Shown here: positions 40,683 through 49,901 of the stretch, one piece after another
Numbering within the stretch: position 1 is the first letter of the stretch
How the letters are laid out: every line of letters starts with the position of its first letter
NCBI GenBank assembly: GCA_900314755.1
Contig: OMWH01000001.1
Span: 1 to 64,000, forward strand
Direction of reading: 5' to 3'
DNA from: an uncultured Prevotellaceae bacterium
GTDB lineage: Bacteria > Bacteroidota > Bacteroidia > Bacteroidales > Bacteroidaceae
Length of the DNA stretch: 64,000 bases
Made by a program: the position numbers and the translations under genes
The notes under the pieces: model-generated
Seen by the model: the letters and a program-made list of their open reading frames with translations, nothing else
What the model was told of the DNA's origin: nothing
The model's database searches: none

Positions 40683-41150
40683 ATGGGAAAATTAGTCATT
40701 AACTCGTACGACGAGTTTGCCGCCCATCTGGGCGAGGAATTGGGAGCCTCTGAGTGGTTGGAGGTAGATCAGGAACGTATCAATCTTTTTGCGGATGCCA
40801 CCCTTGACCACCAGTGGATTCATGTGGATGTGGCACGTGCCAAGGAGGAGAGCCCTTATAAGAGCACCATTGCTCATGGGTATCTGACACTGAGCCTGCT
40901 CCCTTATATGTGGGACCAGATTATTGAGGTTCACAATATCAAGATGTTGGTGAACTATGGGATGAACGACATGCGTTTCGGACAACCTGTCATTACGGGA
41001 AGTCGTGTGCGCTTGGTCACCAAACTGCATAACATCCAGAACCTGAGAGGTATCTGTAAGGCAGAAATCAAGTTTGTCATTGAGATAGAGGGACAACGCA
41101 AACCCGCATTGGAGGGTATTGCGTCATTCCTCTATTATTTCGAGAACTAA
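40683..41150 (+). CDS. MaoC-like hot-dog dehydratase
   Basis: 155 aa single hot-dog domain. The hydratase-2 motif is visible as FADATLDHQWIHVDVARAKE followed by IAHGYLTLSLLPYM, i.e. the Asp/His pair of MaoC/PhaJ enzymes that add water to enoyl-CoA. Substrate chain length is unknown and there is no fatty-acid cluster nearby. Its TAA shares 4 nt with the stop of the convergent ispG. Confidence 0.9.
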   Translation: MGKLVINSYDEFAAHLGEELGASEWLEVDQERINLFADATLDHQWIHVDVARAKEESPYKSTIAHGYLTLSLLPYMWDQIIEVHNIKMLVNYGMNDMRFGQPVITGSRVRLVTKLHNIQNLRGICKAEIKFVIEIEGQRKPALEGIASFLYYFEN

Positions 41151-42523
41151 GCGAGGTCTTTGTTGATAAGCTCTAACAGCTTATCAACAGCCTCTTCTTC
41201 GGGGATGTTCTTCTCTACACATACCTTCTGTTTGTAGAGGCTGATCTTGCCCCTGCCTGCTCCTACATAGCCATAATCAGCATCTGCCATCTCGCCGGGA
41301 CCATTGACGATACAGCCCATGATGCCTATCTTTAATCCTACCAGATGGCTGGTAGCGGCTTTGATACGGGCGATGGTCTCCTGTAAATTATATAAGGTGC
41401 GTCCGCAACCCGGACAGGAGATATACTCTGTCTTGGTGAATTTGATACGGGCTGCCTGCAGGATGGCATCAGATAGACTAGTAAGCCTTGGGTCACTGGA
41501 AAAACCGGGATTGATGACTAGTTTTGTTGCCTTATGGTCAATCAACAAGGCTCCGACAGCCATGGCGGCTTTCAGTTGAAGCGTTTCCCAATCGGACTCA
41601 TTGATATTGAGCGTGATGGTGTCGTCTTTAATGGAAGCCTCAGCCTCGGCACGCAGACGGGCACATTCCTCAATGGAATCCACCAATTTACGAGCCACGG
41701 GAATCTCACATTCTGGTTCCTCACTCAAGGATACACGGATGGTATCACCGATTCCTTCAGTCAGCAAGGCTCCAATACCTACGGCACTTTTGATCCTGCC
41801 GTCCTCACCCTCTCCTGCCTCTGTCACACCCAGGTGTAGCGGGTAGTGCATATTCTCCTTATCCATGGTCTTGACCAGCAGACGGACAGTAGTCACCATC
41901 ACCACGGTATTGCTTGCTTTGATGCTGATAACGATATCGTTGAAGTTCTCCCGTTTGCAGATGCGGAGGAACTCCATGCAGCTCTCCACGATACCCTCTG
42001 GGGTGTCACCATAGCGTGACATGATACGGTCTGACAAAGAACCGTGATTCACACCGATGCGGATAGCGGTATGATGCTCCTTACAGATATTCAGGAAGGG
42101 AACAAGTTTCGCCTCTATCTTCTTCAACTCCTCAGCATACTCCTCATCTGTATATTCCAGATGTTTGAAGACACGTCCCGGGTCTACGTAGTTACCGGGG
42201 TTAATACGTACCTTCTCACAATACTGGGCGGCAACGTCAGCAACATGCGCCGTGAAATGCACGTCGGCAACCAACGGGGTGTCGTAACCTTCAGCCTTCA
42301 GACGTGCTGAGATGTTTTTCATGTTCTCTGCCTCACGAGTACCTTGGGTGGTGAAACGTACCAGTTCGCCACCAGCGTCAATGATACGCTTTGCCTGTGC
42401 CACACACCCTTCTGTATCATTCGTGTCTACCGTAGCCATCGACTGGATGCGGATAGGGTTGTCGCCGCCAATCTCGATATTACCTACACGGGTAACGGAA
42501 GACTTTCTTCTTTGGTAGGTCAT
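41147..42523 (-). CDS. ispG: 4-hydroxy-3-methylbut-2-enyl diphosphate synthase (short three-domain form)
   Basis: [4Fe-4S] enzyme of the MEP isoprenoid pathway. N-terminal TIM barrel (NPIRIQSMATVDTND, LVADVHFTAHVA, RINPGNYVD, HLGVTEAGEGEDG) to ~285, C-terminal cluster domain with ISCPGCGRT (~368), IGIMGCIVNGPGEMADAD and YVGAGRGKISLY. The insert between them is ~75-80 residues. E. coli-type IspG has none, whereas Bacteroidetes/plant forms as I know them carry ~250, so 458 aa is intermediate. Cys and Glu ligands of the cluster are all present, so it should be active. Stop abuts purE start. Confidence 0.94.
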   Translation of the reverse strand: MTYQRRKSSVTRVGNIEIGGDNPIRIQSMATVDTNDTEGCVAQAKRIIDAGGELVRFTTQGTREAENMKNISARLKAEGYDTPLVADVHFTAHVADVAAQYCEKVRINPGNYVDPGRVFKHLEYTDEEYAEELKKIEAKLVPFLNICKEHHTAIRIGVNHGSLSDRIMSRYGDTPEGIVESCMEFLRICKRENFNDIVISIKASNTVVMVTTVRLLVKTMDKENMHYPLHLGVTEAGEGEDGRIKSAVGIGALLTEGIGDTIRVSLSEEPECEIPVARKLVDSIEECARLRAEAEASIKDDTITLNINESDWETLQLKAAMAVGALLIDHKATKLVINPGFSSDPRLTSLSDAILQAARIKFTKTEYISCPGCGRTLYNLQETIARIKAATSHLVGLKIGIMGCIVNGPGEMADADYGYVGAGRGKISLYKQKVCVEKNIPEEEAVDKLLELINKDLA

Positions 42524-43030
42524 TTAATTGGTCTTGAAACTGTATTTTACTTCAGCAAGTTCTTTGTTTGCCTTGACAATTTTCTCTTTCAGTCCACTTT
42601 TGTAGTCGCTCAGACGCTGTGCGATAGCTTCGTCGCTCAGGGCAAGCATCTCGACAGCAAGGATAGCTGCATTCTGGGCACTGTTTACTCCCACGGTGGC
42701 AACAGGGATGCCAGGAGGCATTTGGATAATGCTGAGCATCGCATCAAGACCGTCGAGCATTCCCTTGATGGGGACACCGATAACAGGGAGAGTGGTGGAG
42801 GCGGCAATCACACCGGGTAAGGCCGCTGCCATTCCAGCCGCTGCGATAATCACACGGATGCCACGTCCTTTGGCGTTACGTGCAAATTCCTCTACTGCCT
42901 CTGGGGTACGATGTGCCGAGAGCGCATTGACTTCAAACGGAACCTGCATCTCATTCAAGAGTTTGCAGGCTTTCTCCATAACAGGCAGGTCACTTGTACT
43001 GCCCATGATAATACTGACAATTGGATTCAT
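42524..43030 (-). CDS. purE: 5-(carboxyamino)imidazole ribonucleotide mutase
   Basis: 168 aa class I PurE: VSIIMGSTSDLPVMEKA, the active-site ALSAHRTPE, IIAAAGMAAALPGVIAA and PVIGVPI. Converts N5-CAIR to CAIR in purine synthesis. Lies directly upstream of ispG and downstream of the PAP2 gene on the minus strand; no purK is in the window. Confidence 0.97.
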   Translation of the reverse strand: MNPIVSIIMGSTSDLPVMEKACKLLNEMQVPFEVNALSAHRTPEAVEEFARNAKGRGIRVIIAAAGMAAALPGVIAASTTLPVIGVPIKGMLDGLDAMLSIIQMPPGIPVATVGVNSAQNAAILAVEMLALSDEAIAQRLSDYKSGLKEKIVKANKELAEVKYSFKTN

Positions 43031-43058
43031 ATTTCTTCGTTATTTCGATATTTCGACA

Positions 43059-43679
43059 TTATATAAACAATATAGCAACAGCCGCACAGACGAAGCCTAC
43101 CCAGAATCCTCCGATAACTTGTGAGAGCGTGTGTTGGCGGAGAACCATGCGGCAGGTACCTAAGATACCAGCTATGATAAAGATGACACACAGCCACCAG
43201 ACAGGATTGAACCCCAGGTATTCGGCAAAGGCGAAGAGTGCCCCGCCGACACCTCCGATGGCAGCGGTATGTGTGGAAATCTTCCACCAGACATTAATTA
43301 GGGCACAGACAATCTGGACCATCAGTGCCGCAATGACGATAGATATCATGAAATGGGGCATGTGCAGACGCTCCATCACATAGATGCATGTGAAATAGCA
43401 GACAATAGAGAGGATATAGGGTACCATACGCCGCTCCCTTTGCCCGAGTTCGATGAGGTTCCATCCTTGATATCGTCGATAGAAATGAATCATCAGTGAA
43501 GGGAGAAAAATGGTAAACAGGTAGACCATGATGAGTACTTGCAGCTTATAAGACCATGGGAAAATACTCATGTAGCTGAAAGTAAACAAGGCTATCAACC
43601 CGACGATAGGTAGATAGAAAGGAGTGAAGAGCATGCTGATCACCCGGGCGGCTAATATCATCTGTTGGCGCTGTTTCAT
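43059..43679 (-). CDS. PAP2-family membrane phosphatase-like protein
   Basis: 206 aa with six hydrophobic helices. The lipid-phosphatase motifs are recognisable but degenerate: K-I-S-T-H-T-A-A-I-G-G corresponds to S-G-H and MVLRQHTLSQVIGG to S-R-x5-H-x3-D, with Gln in place of the final Asp. It may act on undecaprenyl or phosphatidylglycerol phosphate, or be impaired. Its ATG overlaps the rpoN stop by 4 nt, so it depends on rpoN transcription. Confidence 0.85.
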   Translation of the reverse strand: MKQRQQMILAARVISMLFTPFYLPIVGLIALFTFSYMSIFPWSYKLQVLIMVYLFTIFLPSLMIHFYRRYQGWNLIELGQRERRMVPYILSIVCYFTCIYVMERLHMPHFMISIVIAALMVQIVCALINVWWKISTHTAAIGGVGGALFAFAEYLGFNPVWWLCVIFIIAGILGTCRMVLRQHTLSQVIGGFWVGFVCAAVAILFI

Positions 43680-45166
43680 TTCCTTAGTCTGGCTATGGGT
43701 ATTCCTAATTGTTCTCGATATTTTGCCACGGTGCGGCGGGCTATAGGATATCCTTTCTCTGCAAGGAGTTTTCCTAAAGCCTCATCACTGAGTGGTTTTC
43801 GTTTATCTTCCGCATCGACGAGATCTTGTAATGAAGCCTTGATCTCGCGGGTGGAGAGTTCGTCACCTTCTGCCGTCACATAGCTGTCGCTGAAGAAGTG
43901 GCGGAGAGGGAAGGTACCCCAGCGGGTCTGTGCGTATTTAGAGTTGCTGACTCGTGAGATAGTGCTCACGTCGAGTCCTGTCTTTTCTGCGATGTCTCTC
44001 AATATCATAGGACGTAATAACGCCTCGTCACCCTCTTCAAAATAGCGATGCTGCCATTGGATGATTGCTTTCATGGTAAGGGAGAGGGTCTGCCGGCGAA
44101 CTTTAATAGCTTCGATAAACCCTTGGGCAGCGTCCACTTTCTTTTTGGTATAGAGAAGTGCCTCTTTCATCTGCCGGCTCATGTGCTCCTTGTTGTCATG
44201 ATATTCCCTCAATGTATCGGTGAATGACGGTGAGACGTGTAGTTCGGGAATTTCCCCACTGTTCAATTGGAAAGTAACCGTCCCGTCATCCTGTGTGTCA
44301 ACGATGAAGTCGGGAGTGATTTGTTGCATGGCATGTCCTACTGTCTCACTCAAGGCAGCTCCTGGCTTAGGATTCAGTTTTCGCAGTTCTCCCATGAGTA
44401 CCTCTGTCTGCATGTCGTTAAGTTTCATTGCCTGCTGTATCTTCCTCCAGTGCTTTTTTGTGAAAGCCTCGAAATAGTCATTGACGACCTTTTCCATGAG
44501 GTCACGAAGTCGGGAAGGCTCCCTTCGTTGTATCTGTAAAAGGAGACATTCTTGTAAAGAACGTCCCCCAATGCCTGCCGGGTCAAACTCTTGTAAGAGA
44601 TGTAACACTTGTTCTATCTCTTGTGGAGTGGCATCAATAGAGTGGTAGATGGCGAGCTCGTCACTGATAGTGTCAATCGACTTACGGAGCAGACCGTCAT
44701 CATCCAGTGAGCCTATCAGGTATTCCATGATGTACCGCTGATGGTCATTCATGTCCATGACACCCATCTGTTCCTTTAGCTGGTCGTAGAATGATAGTGA
44801 GGCGCCATACACAAAGTCTTCCCGCTCCTCTTGGAAAGACAGCCCACCTTGGTAGACAGGAAGCTCCTCGTCATCTCTGCCGATACTTTCCAGTGCGTCA
44901 TCTAAAGCAGACTGGCGTTGCTCTTGCTCATAAGAATCGGATGATTCTGCGTTATCGGGGTTCTCTGGAAACTCAGAGAACTCAGTGTCCTCATCAGTAT
45001 TGACTTCTAAGGCAGGATTGTCGTCCATCTCAGCATTGACGCGGTCAAGCAGTTGAGTGATAGGCAGTTCAATAAGCTGTGCCTGCAGCAGCTGTTGCTG
45101 CGTGACACTCTGCGTCTGTCTCAATGCCAGCGCCTGTTGTTGTTCTTGTATCTGCTCCTGTGCCAT
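43676..45166 (-). CDS. rpoN: RNA polymerase sigma-54 factor
   Basis: 496 aa. Gln-rich region I (ALALRQTQSVTQQQLLQAQ followed by LIELPITQLL), acidic region II (~50-100), core-binding region, helix-turn-helix (LRDIAEKTGLDVSTISRVS) and the RpoN box ARRTVAKYRE near the C-terminus. It directs transcription at -24/-12 promoters with enhancer-binding activators; none is encoded in this window. The -7 box (45175-45182) leaves only 8 nt before ATG. Confidence 0.97.
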   Translation of the reverse strand: MAQEQIQEQQQALALRQTQSVTQQQLLQAQLIELPITQLLDRVNAEMDDNPALEVNTDEDTEFSEFPENPDNAESSDSYEQEQRQSALDDALESIGRDDEELPVYQGGLSFQEEREDFVYGASLSFYDQLKEQMGVMDMNDHQRYIMEYLIGSLDDDGLLRKSIDTISDELAIYHSIDATPQEIEQVLHLLQEFDPAGIGGRSLQECLLLQIQRREPSRLRDLMEKVVNDYFEAFTKKHWRKIQQAMKLNDMQTEVLMGELRKLNPKPGAALSETVGHAMQQITPDFIVDTQDDGTVTFQLNSGEIPELHVSPSFTDTLREYHDNKEHMSRQMKEALLYTKKKVDAAQGFIEAIKVRRQTLSLTMKAIIQWQHRYFEEGDEALLRPMILRDIAEKTGLDVSTISRVSNSKYAQTRWGTFPLRHFFSDSYVTAEGDELSTREIKASLQDLVDAEDKRKPLSDEALGKLLAEKGYPIARRTVAKYREQLGIPIARLRK

Positions 45167-45174
45167 TTCGCCTG

Positions 45175-45182
45175 CAAATTTA
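45175..45182 (-). promoter_or_regulatory. -7 box of rpoN
   Basis: TAAATTTG on the minus strand, followed by CAGG, 8 nt from ATG 45166; predicts a leaderless mRNA. Confidence 0.6.
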
Positions 45183-45206
45183 CAAAATAATTATCATTTG
45201 CAGTAA

Positions 45207-45851
45207 TTATTTAAAGTATTCTTTTAGTTGTCTGGCATAAGAGGCAAGCATTTCGGTATCGTTGTTACCATAACGTTGCCAAATCTCCTGACAGGCATTC
45301 ATCAGTGGACAGTCTGGTGTATCCTTCCGTCTGAGGTAGGGGTCACAATGCTGGAAAAGCTCCATGATGTTCACAATATTCTGGACGGGTAACTTTATCA
45401 GACTTGCCAGTTGCCGTATCTCTGGAGTCTCAGCCACCATGGTGATGGGTGTCAGCCGGAAATATTGGTCGAGGATAAGAACGAGCATAACAGGGGTGAT
45501 TCGGCTGTCAGTACTGACGGGACGGAAATCACGCTCAAAGGTCTCCTGGACATCCACCCCCTCGAAAAAATGCTCGTTGCCGAAGCCACGCATCTGATGC
45601 CACAGCGTGACGGCGCGTTTCAGCCGGCGCGGATTCTTTCCGTATTCCTGCCATATATGCTCAATGCGTGGCGTCTCCAGATTGGCTATCTCACACATCT
45701 TATTGAATAAGATTTGCGGAGCGATATGAATTTCCATTGCGAAATCCACCATTGCCTTGCAGTAAACGGGTTTTACCCCCACAGGTTTTTTAAGGTACAG
45801 CTGCATTAGGGGTAGCCAGTAGTCATCTTGCCATTGCTGATTTCTTGCCAT
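45207..45851 (-). CDS. Conserved Bacteroidales protein of unknown function
   Basis: 214 aa, soluble, almost entirely helical, rich in Trp, Met and Arg. Features: an N-terminal WLPLMQLYLKKPVGVKPVY, a central LWHQMRGFGNEHFFEGVDV and a C-terminal DPYLRRKDTPDCPLMNAC. I recall similar proteins throughout Bacteroidales, annotated only as hypothetical. The helical pattern with a G-F-G turn might be a helix-hairpin-helix DNA glycosylase-like fold, but no catalytic motif is visible. Its leader contains CATATAACATAATAACATATG, the motif also clustered at 33661-33770. Confidence 0.7.
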   Translation of the reverse strand: MARNQQWQDDYWLPLMQLYLKKPVGVKPVYCKAMVDFAMEIHIAPQILFNKMCEIANLETPRIEHIWQEYGKNPRRLKRAVTLWHQMRGFGNEHFFEGVDVQETFERDFRPVSTDSRITPVMLVLILDQYFRLTPITMVAETPEIRQLASLIKLPVQNIVNIMELFQHCDPYLRRKDTPDCPLMNACQEIWQRYGNNDTEMLASYARQLKEYFK

Positions 45852-45895
45852 GCTCTCTGATATTAATATGTTTACATATGTTATTATGTTATATG

Positions 45896-45903
45896 CAAAG
45901 ATA
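45896..45903 (-). promoter_or_regulatory. -7 box of the unknown gene at 45207
   Basis: TATCTTTG on the minus strand; the ~44-nt leader begins with a CATATAACAT...ACATATG inverted motif (45874-45895). Confidence 0.65.
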
Positions 45904-45966
45904 ACGATAAAATCATAAAAAACAAAGAAAAAGGGTAATTATTGCAAGATTTTAAACAAAATTGCT

Positions 45967-45974
45967 TACCTTTG
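45967..45974 (+). promoter_or_regulatory. -7 box of the histidine phosphatase operon
   Basis: TACCTTTG followed by CATAC, 25 nt before ATG 46000. Confidence 0.75.
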
Positions 45975-45999
45975 CATACTCAGAGCAAAGACGAGACTT

Positions 46000-47295
46000 A
46001 TGGGGCGACTACTATTAATCATTGCTGTTTTTTGTGTTTCCGTCGGGCTGAACGCACAGGAATACCGCACTGCAGAGGAGGAAATACAGAAAGACATTCA
46101 TTGTTCGGGATCCCAATACTTGGCGTATCCCGGTCCACGACAGGTGAGGTTGACAGAAGCCCCACAGGGCATGCGGCCTTTCTATATCAGCCATTATGGT
46201 CGGCATGGGTCGAGGTTTAGCTCGTCAAAGGATCATTATATTGGTCCTTATCGCATCTTGGCAAAAGCGGATTCCTTAGGCAAGCTCACTGACTTTGGAA
46301 AGGATATACTGGGTCGTATTGGCTTGTTATGCCAGGAAGCGGATATGCGGTGGGGTGAACTTACTCCGTTAGGAGCCAGACAGCACCGGCAGATTGCCAA
46401 GCGGATGTTCGAGCGTTTTCCTGAGGTTTTTGAGGGCTCTTCTTGTATTGATGCCAAGAGCACTTTGTCTATTCGCTGTATCCTTTCCATGGAGAATGCC
46501 CTGACGCAGTTGGTTTCCATGAATCCGCGCCTTCGTATCCATCATGATGCCTCCCATCATGATCTTTATTACATGAAATATGATGACAAGAAGTTGAAGG
46601 CTCATCGGATGGACTCTACCATTAAGGTGCGTTATCAGAAGTTTGTCGACCAGTACGACCATCGGAAGGAGATCATGTCGAAACTTTTCAATGACAAGAA
46701 ATATGTTCGTGACGAAATTGATGCCAGTCAGCTGACGCTCTCTCTCTTCGACTTGGCATCTATTGTGCAGAATATGGAGTCGCGCAAGAAGTTAACGCTC
46801 TATGACCTTTTCTCTGATGAGGCTGTTTACGATATCTGGAGAATCAAGAATATGGAGTGGTATATCAACTATGGTGCTTATACCCCTAATGGGGGCAAAC
46901 AGCCCTACGGTCAGCGTTTCTTGCTGAGGAAAATCATTGAGGAGGCTGACAGTTGCATCCAGTTGGAGCAACCAGGTGCCACCTTACGCTTCGGGCATGA
47001 CACCAATGTGCTGCCGCTCGTTTGTCTGATGGAACTTGACAACTATGGATTGCGGACGGACAACCTCGAAGTGTTGGAGCAGATGGAGTGGGTTGATTTC
47101 AAAGCCATACCGATGGGTGCAAACTTCCAGATGATCTTCTATAGGAAGAACACACAGGACAAGGATGTCTTTGTCAAGGTGTTGCTTAACGAGAATGAGG
47201 TGAGCCTGCCGGTGGAAAGTGACGAGAAACCCTATTACCGGTGGAGTGATGTACGTGATTATTATCTGAAGAAGCTCGATGCATATCAGGACTGA
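46000..47295 (+). CDS. Histidine acid phosphatase, tandem copy 1 (HD type)
   Basis: 431 aa with a signal peptide (LLLIIAVFCVSVGLNAQ). Clade-2 histidine phosphatase: ISHYGRHGSRF at ~64-73 gives the phosphorylated His, and LRFGHDTNVLPLVCLM near residue 330 gives the second His plus an Asp proton donor. Best resembles MINPP-like phytases of Bacteroides, which release phosphate from inositol phosphates, but substrate is not proven. First of three paralogues in one operon. It alone has H-D; the others have H-E. Confidence 0.9.
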   Translation: MGRLLLIIAVFCVSVGLNAQEYRTAEEEIQKDIHCSGSQYLAYPGPRQVRLTEAPQGMRPFYISHYGRHGSRFSSSKDHYIGPYRILAKADSLGKLTDFGKDILGRIGLLCQEADMRWGELTPLGARQHRQIAKRMFERFPEVFEGSSCIDAKSTLSIRCILSMENALTQLVSMNPRLRIHHDASHHDLYYMKYDDKKLKAHRMDSTIKVRYQKFVDQYDHRKEIMSKLFNDKKYVRDEIDASQLTLSLFDLASIVQNMESRKKLTLYDLFSDEAVYDIWRIKNMEWYINYGAYTPNGGKQPYGQRFLLRKIIEEADSCIQLEQPGATLRFGHDTNVLPLVCLMELDNYGLRTDNLEVLEQMEWVDFKAIPMGANFQMIFYRKNTQDKDVFVKVLLNENEVSLPVESDEKPYYRWSDVRDYYLKKLDAYQD

Positions 47296-48610
47296 GAAGA
47301 TACGTTACCGTTTATGGTTGATGGTCGTCATCCTGTCTTGGGTGATGATTAGCAGTTATGCCCAGTCACGTAGTGCTTTTGAACAAATCAGTTACGACCG
47401 TCGTTTCTCGGCAAGTAATTATTGTATCTACCCGGATACTATCTTATTGAAACAGACACTTCCGCCAGAGGGGAAGCGACCTTTCTACATCAGTCATTAT
47501 GGTCGGCATGGCTCTCGCTATCTGAGCAACCGCAAGGGGTATGATATTCCATATCGGGCGCTGGCAAAGGCAGACTCCTTGGGAAAACTGACTCCCACGG
47601 GAAAGGATGTCTTAAGGCAGTTGAGGGAAATCATTGATGACTCGGAAGGACGTTGGGGCGACCTCTCAGAGTTGGGAAAGCAACAGCATCGCGGCATTGC
47701 TCGACGGATGATGAAACGCTTCCCGGAAGTCTTTGAGGGGAAAGCGCATATAGATGCCAAGAGCACGACGGTCACTCGCTGCATCCTCTCCATGGGCTCT
47801 GCCATCCAAGGAATGGTGGCTTCGAATCCTAAGTTACGGGTGAAGATGGATGCGTCCTTGCATGATATGTACTATATGAATCATCAGGATAAGATGTTGC
47901 GTGGTAATATGATGACTCCTGTTGCCAAGAAGGCGTATGATGAGTATTGTCGTAACCGCGAGCATAATCCCCGTCTGATGGCTATTCTCTTCAACGACTC
48001 TGTCTATGTGAGGGAAAAGGTGGATGAGGTGTGGCTGAACTACTATCTGTTGAAAACAGCGTTGATACAGCAGAACACCAGAATGGGCAGCAGGATAGAT
48101 TTCCTGGACTTGTTCTCCTATGAGGATATACACCAGTACTGGCAGAAGGAGAATGCGTGGTGGTATTTTATGTATGGTCCTTCTTTGCTGAATGGTGGCA
48201 AGCAGCCCTATACTCAGCGTTACCTTCTTCGTCAGATTATTCAGGAGGCAGACAGTTGTATCCATTTGAAGAAACCGGGTGTGCAGTTACGTTTCGGTCA
48301 TGAGACGATGGTCTTGCCGCTGACTTGTCTGCTGGAACTCGACCATTTCGGCTATCAGACGCTTGACCTGAACGAGCTGGAGTCTCATGGATGGTGGGCT
48401 TGTCTGGTATTCCCGATGGCTTCCAATATCCAGTTTATATTCTATCGTGAGAATCTCTTCGACAGGGACGTGCTGGTGAAGGTTCTCCTCAACGAGCAGG
48501 AGGCGACATTACCCATCAAGAGTGATATCGCACCTTATTACAGATGGAGTGATGTCCGTCAGTATTATTTGAATAAAATCAACAGCTATGAAAATGAAAG
48601 GGGACAATAG
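47279..48610 (+). CDS. Histidine acid phosphatase, tandem copy 2 (HE type)
   Basis: 443 aa; its ATG overlaps the end of copy 1 by 17 bp. Hydrophobic N-terminus (LWLMVVILSWVMISSYAQ). ISHYGRHGSRYLSNRKGYDI and LRFGHETMVLPLTCLLELD are the two catalytic motifs, with Glu as presumed proton donor. Conserved blocks shared with the other copies: DSLGKLTPTGKDVL, HIDAKST, NGGKQPYTQRYLLRQII and PYYRWSDVRQYYL. Shares the tight operon, so all three are co-expressed. Confidence 0.9.
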   Translation: MHIRTEKIRYRLWLMVVILSWVMISSYAQSRSAFEQISYDRRFSASNYCIYPDTILLKQTLPPEGKRPFYISHYGRHGSRYLSNRKGYDIPYRALAKADSLGKLTPTGKDVLRQLREIIDDSEGRWGDLSELGKQQHRGIARRMMKRFPEVFEGKAHIDAKSTTVTRCILSMGSAIQGMVASNPKLRVKMDASLHDMYYMNHQDKMLRGNMMTPVAKKAYDEYCRNREHNPRLMAILFNDSVYVREKVDEVWLNYYLLKTALIQQNTRMGSRIDFLDLFSYEDIHQYWQKENAWWYFMYGPSLLNGGKQPYTQRYLLRQIIQEADSCIHLKKPGVQLRFGHETMVLPLTCLLELDHFGYQTLDLNELESHGWWACLVFPMASNIQFIFYRENLFDRDVLVKVLLNEQEATLPIKSDIAPYYRWSDVRQYYLNKINSYENERGQ

Positions 48611-49901
48611 TATGTTGCGGGTATGGGTCTTGGTCTCCTTGTCGTGTCTGTCGGCGATGTGCCTTGCCCAGACAGTCTTTGAGGAGATAGCCAGGAACCC
48701 TCATCTTTGCGGCAATAACTATTGTATATACCCTGATAGTGATCATCACCAGTACACTCCCGCTCCCGAGGGGAAAAAGCCCTTCTATCTCAGTCATTAT
48801 GGTCGGCATGGCTCTCGTCATATGAGTCAGAATAACGGATATGACATTCCCTTTGAGATATTAAGTAGGGCTGACTCGCTGGGCAAGTTGACTGCTTTGG
48901 GTAAGAATGTCTTCATGAAGGTGAGTATTGCCCGTGAGGATGCCATGGATCGCTGGGGCGATTTGACGGAGCTGGGTTCCCGGCAGCATCGGCATATCGC
49001 CAGAAGAATGGTGGAGAATTTCCCGGAGATTTTTGAGGGCAGTGCCAATATCGATGCGCGCAGTACGACGAAGATACGTTGCATACTGTCCATGGGTGCC
49101 GCTCTCCAGCAGATGAAGGCGATGAATCCCCACCTTCGTATCCGTATGGACGCTTCCAAGCATGACATGTGGTATCTGAATCATCAGGACCAGGTGTTGC
49201 GGAAGAGTCAGATGACTCCTGCCGCCCAACAGGCGTATGGTGTCTTTACTAAGAAGAGGGAGCATAACGGCAGGCTGATGGGCAGCTTGTTTAATGATTC
49301 TGCGTATGTACGCCAACAAGTGGACGACGGGACGTTGAACTACTACCTTTACAAGCTTGCCTCCATCCTGCAGGACACTCGTCTGGAGGACAGTCTGCGT
49401 CTTTTCCGTATCTTTACCGACGAGGAGTTGTACCATATCTGGCAGAAAGAGAACGCTTGGTGGTATATCTCTTTCGGACCCTGTCTGCTGAATGGCGGCA
49501 AACAGCCTTATACCCAGCGTCATCTGTTGCGCCGTATGATTGCGGAGGCAGACAGCTGCATTGCCTTGCCTAACCCGGGGGCTACCCTGCGCTATGGTCA
49601 TGAGACCATCGTACTGCCCTTGACGTGTCTGCTGGAGCTGAACGGCTTTGGTTTCCAGACCATGGACTTAGAGGAGGTGGAACGGAACGGTTGGGTGGCT
49701 TATCGGGTATACCCCATGGCTTGCAATATCCAGTTTGTCTTTTATCGCAGGGATATCTTCGACAAGGACGTGTTGTTCAAAGTGTTGCTGAATGAAGAAG
49801 AGGCAACACTGCCGTTACCGTCCAGTATTGCCCCTTATTATCGTTGGAGCGACTTCAGGGAGTATTATCTGAAGAAGCTCGATGCCTACGAGGAAGACTA
49901 A
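48588..49901 (+). CDS. Histidine acid phosphatase, tandem copy 3 (HE type)
   Basis: 437 aa; the ATG overlaps copy 2 by 23 bp, and ATG 48612 is an alternative. Signal peptide ends C-L-A-Q. LSHYGRHGSRHMSQNNGYDI near 70 and LRYGHETIVLPLTCLLEL near 335 are the active-site motifs. It is clearly closer to copy 2 than to copy 1 (the N-G-Y-D-I, R-E-H-N and N-A-W-W-Y blocks are shared only by copies 2 and 3), so the order of duplication was probably copy 1 versus 2/3 first. The stop shares 4 nt with the convergent sufE stop. Confidence 0.9.
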   Translation: MKMKGDNSMLRVWVLVSLSCLSAMCLAQTVFEEIARNPHLCGNNYCIYPDSDHHQYTPAPEGKKPFYLSHYGRHGSRHMSQNNGYDIPFEILSRADSLGKLTALGKNVFMKVSIAREDAMDRWGDLTELGSRQHRHIARRMVENFPEIFEGSANIDARSTTKIRCILSMGAALQQMKAMNPHLRIRMDASKHDMWYLNHQDQVLRKSQMTPAAQQAYGVFTKKREHNGRLMGSLFNDSAYVRQQVDDGTLNYYLYKLASILQDTRLEDSLRLFRIFTDEELYHIWQKENAWWYISFGPCLLNGGKQPYTQRHLLRRMIAEADSCIALPNPGATLRYGHETIVLPLTCLLELNGFGFQTMDLEEVERNGWVAYRVYPMACNIQFVFYRRDIFDKDVLFKVLLNEEEATLPLPSSIAPYYRWSDFREYYLKKLDAYEED

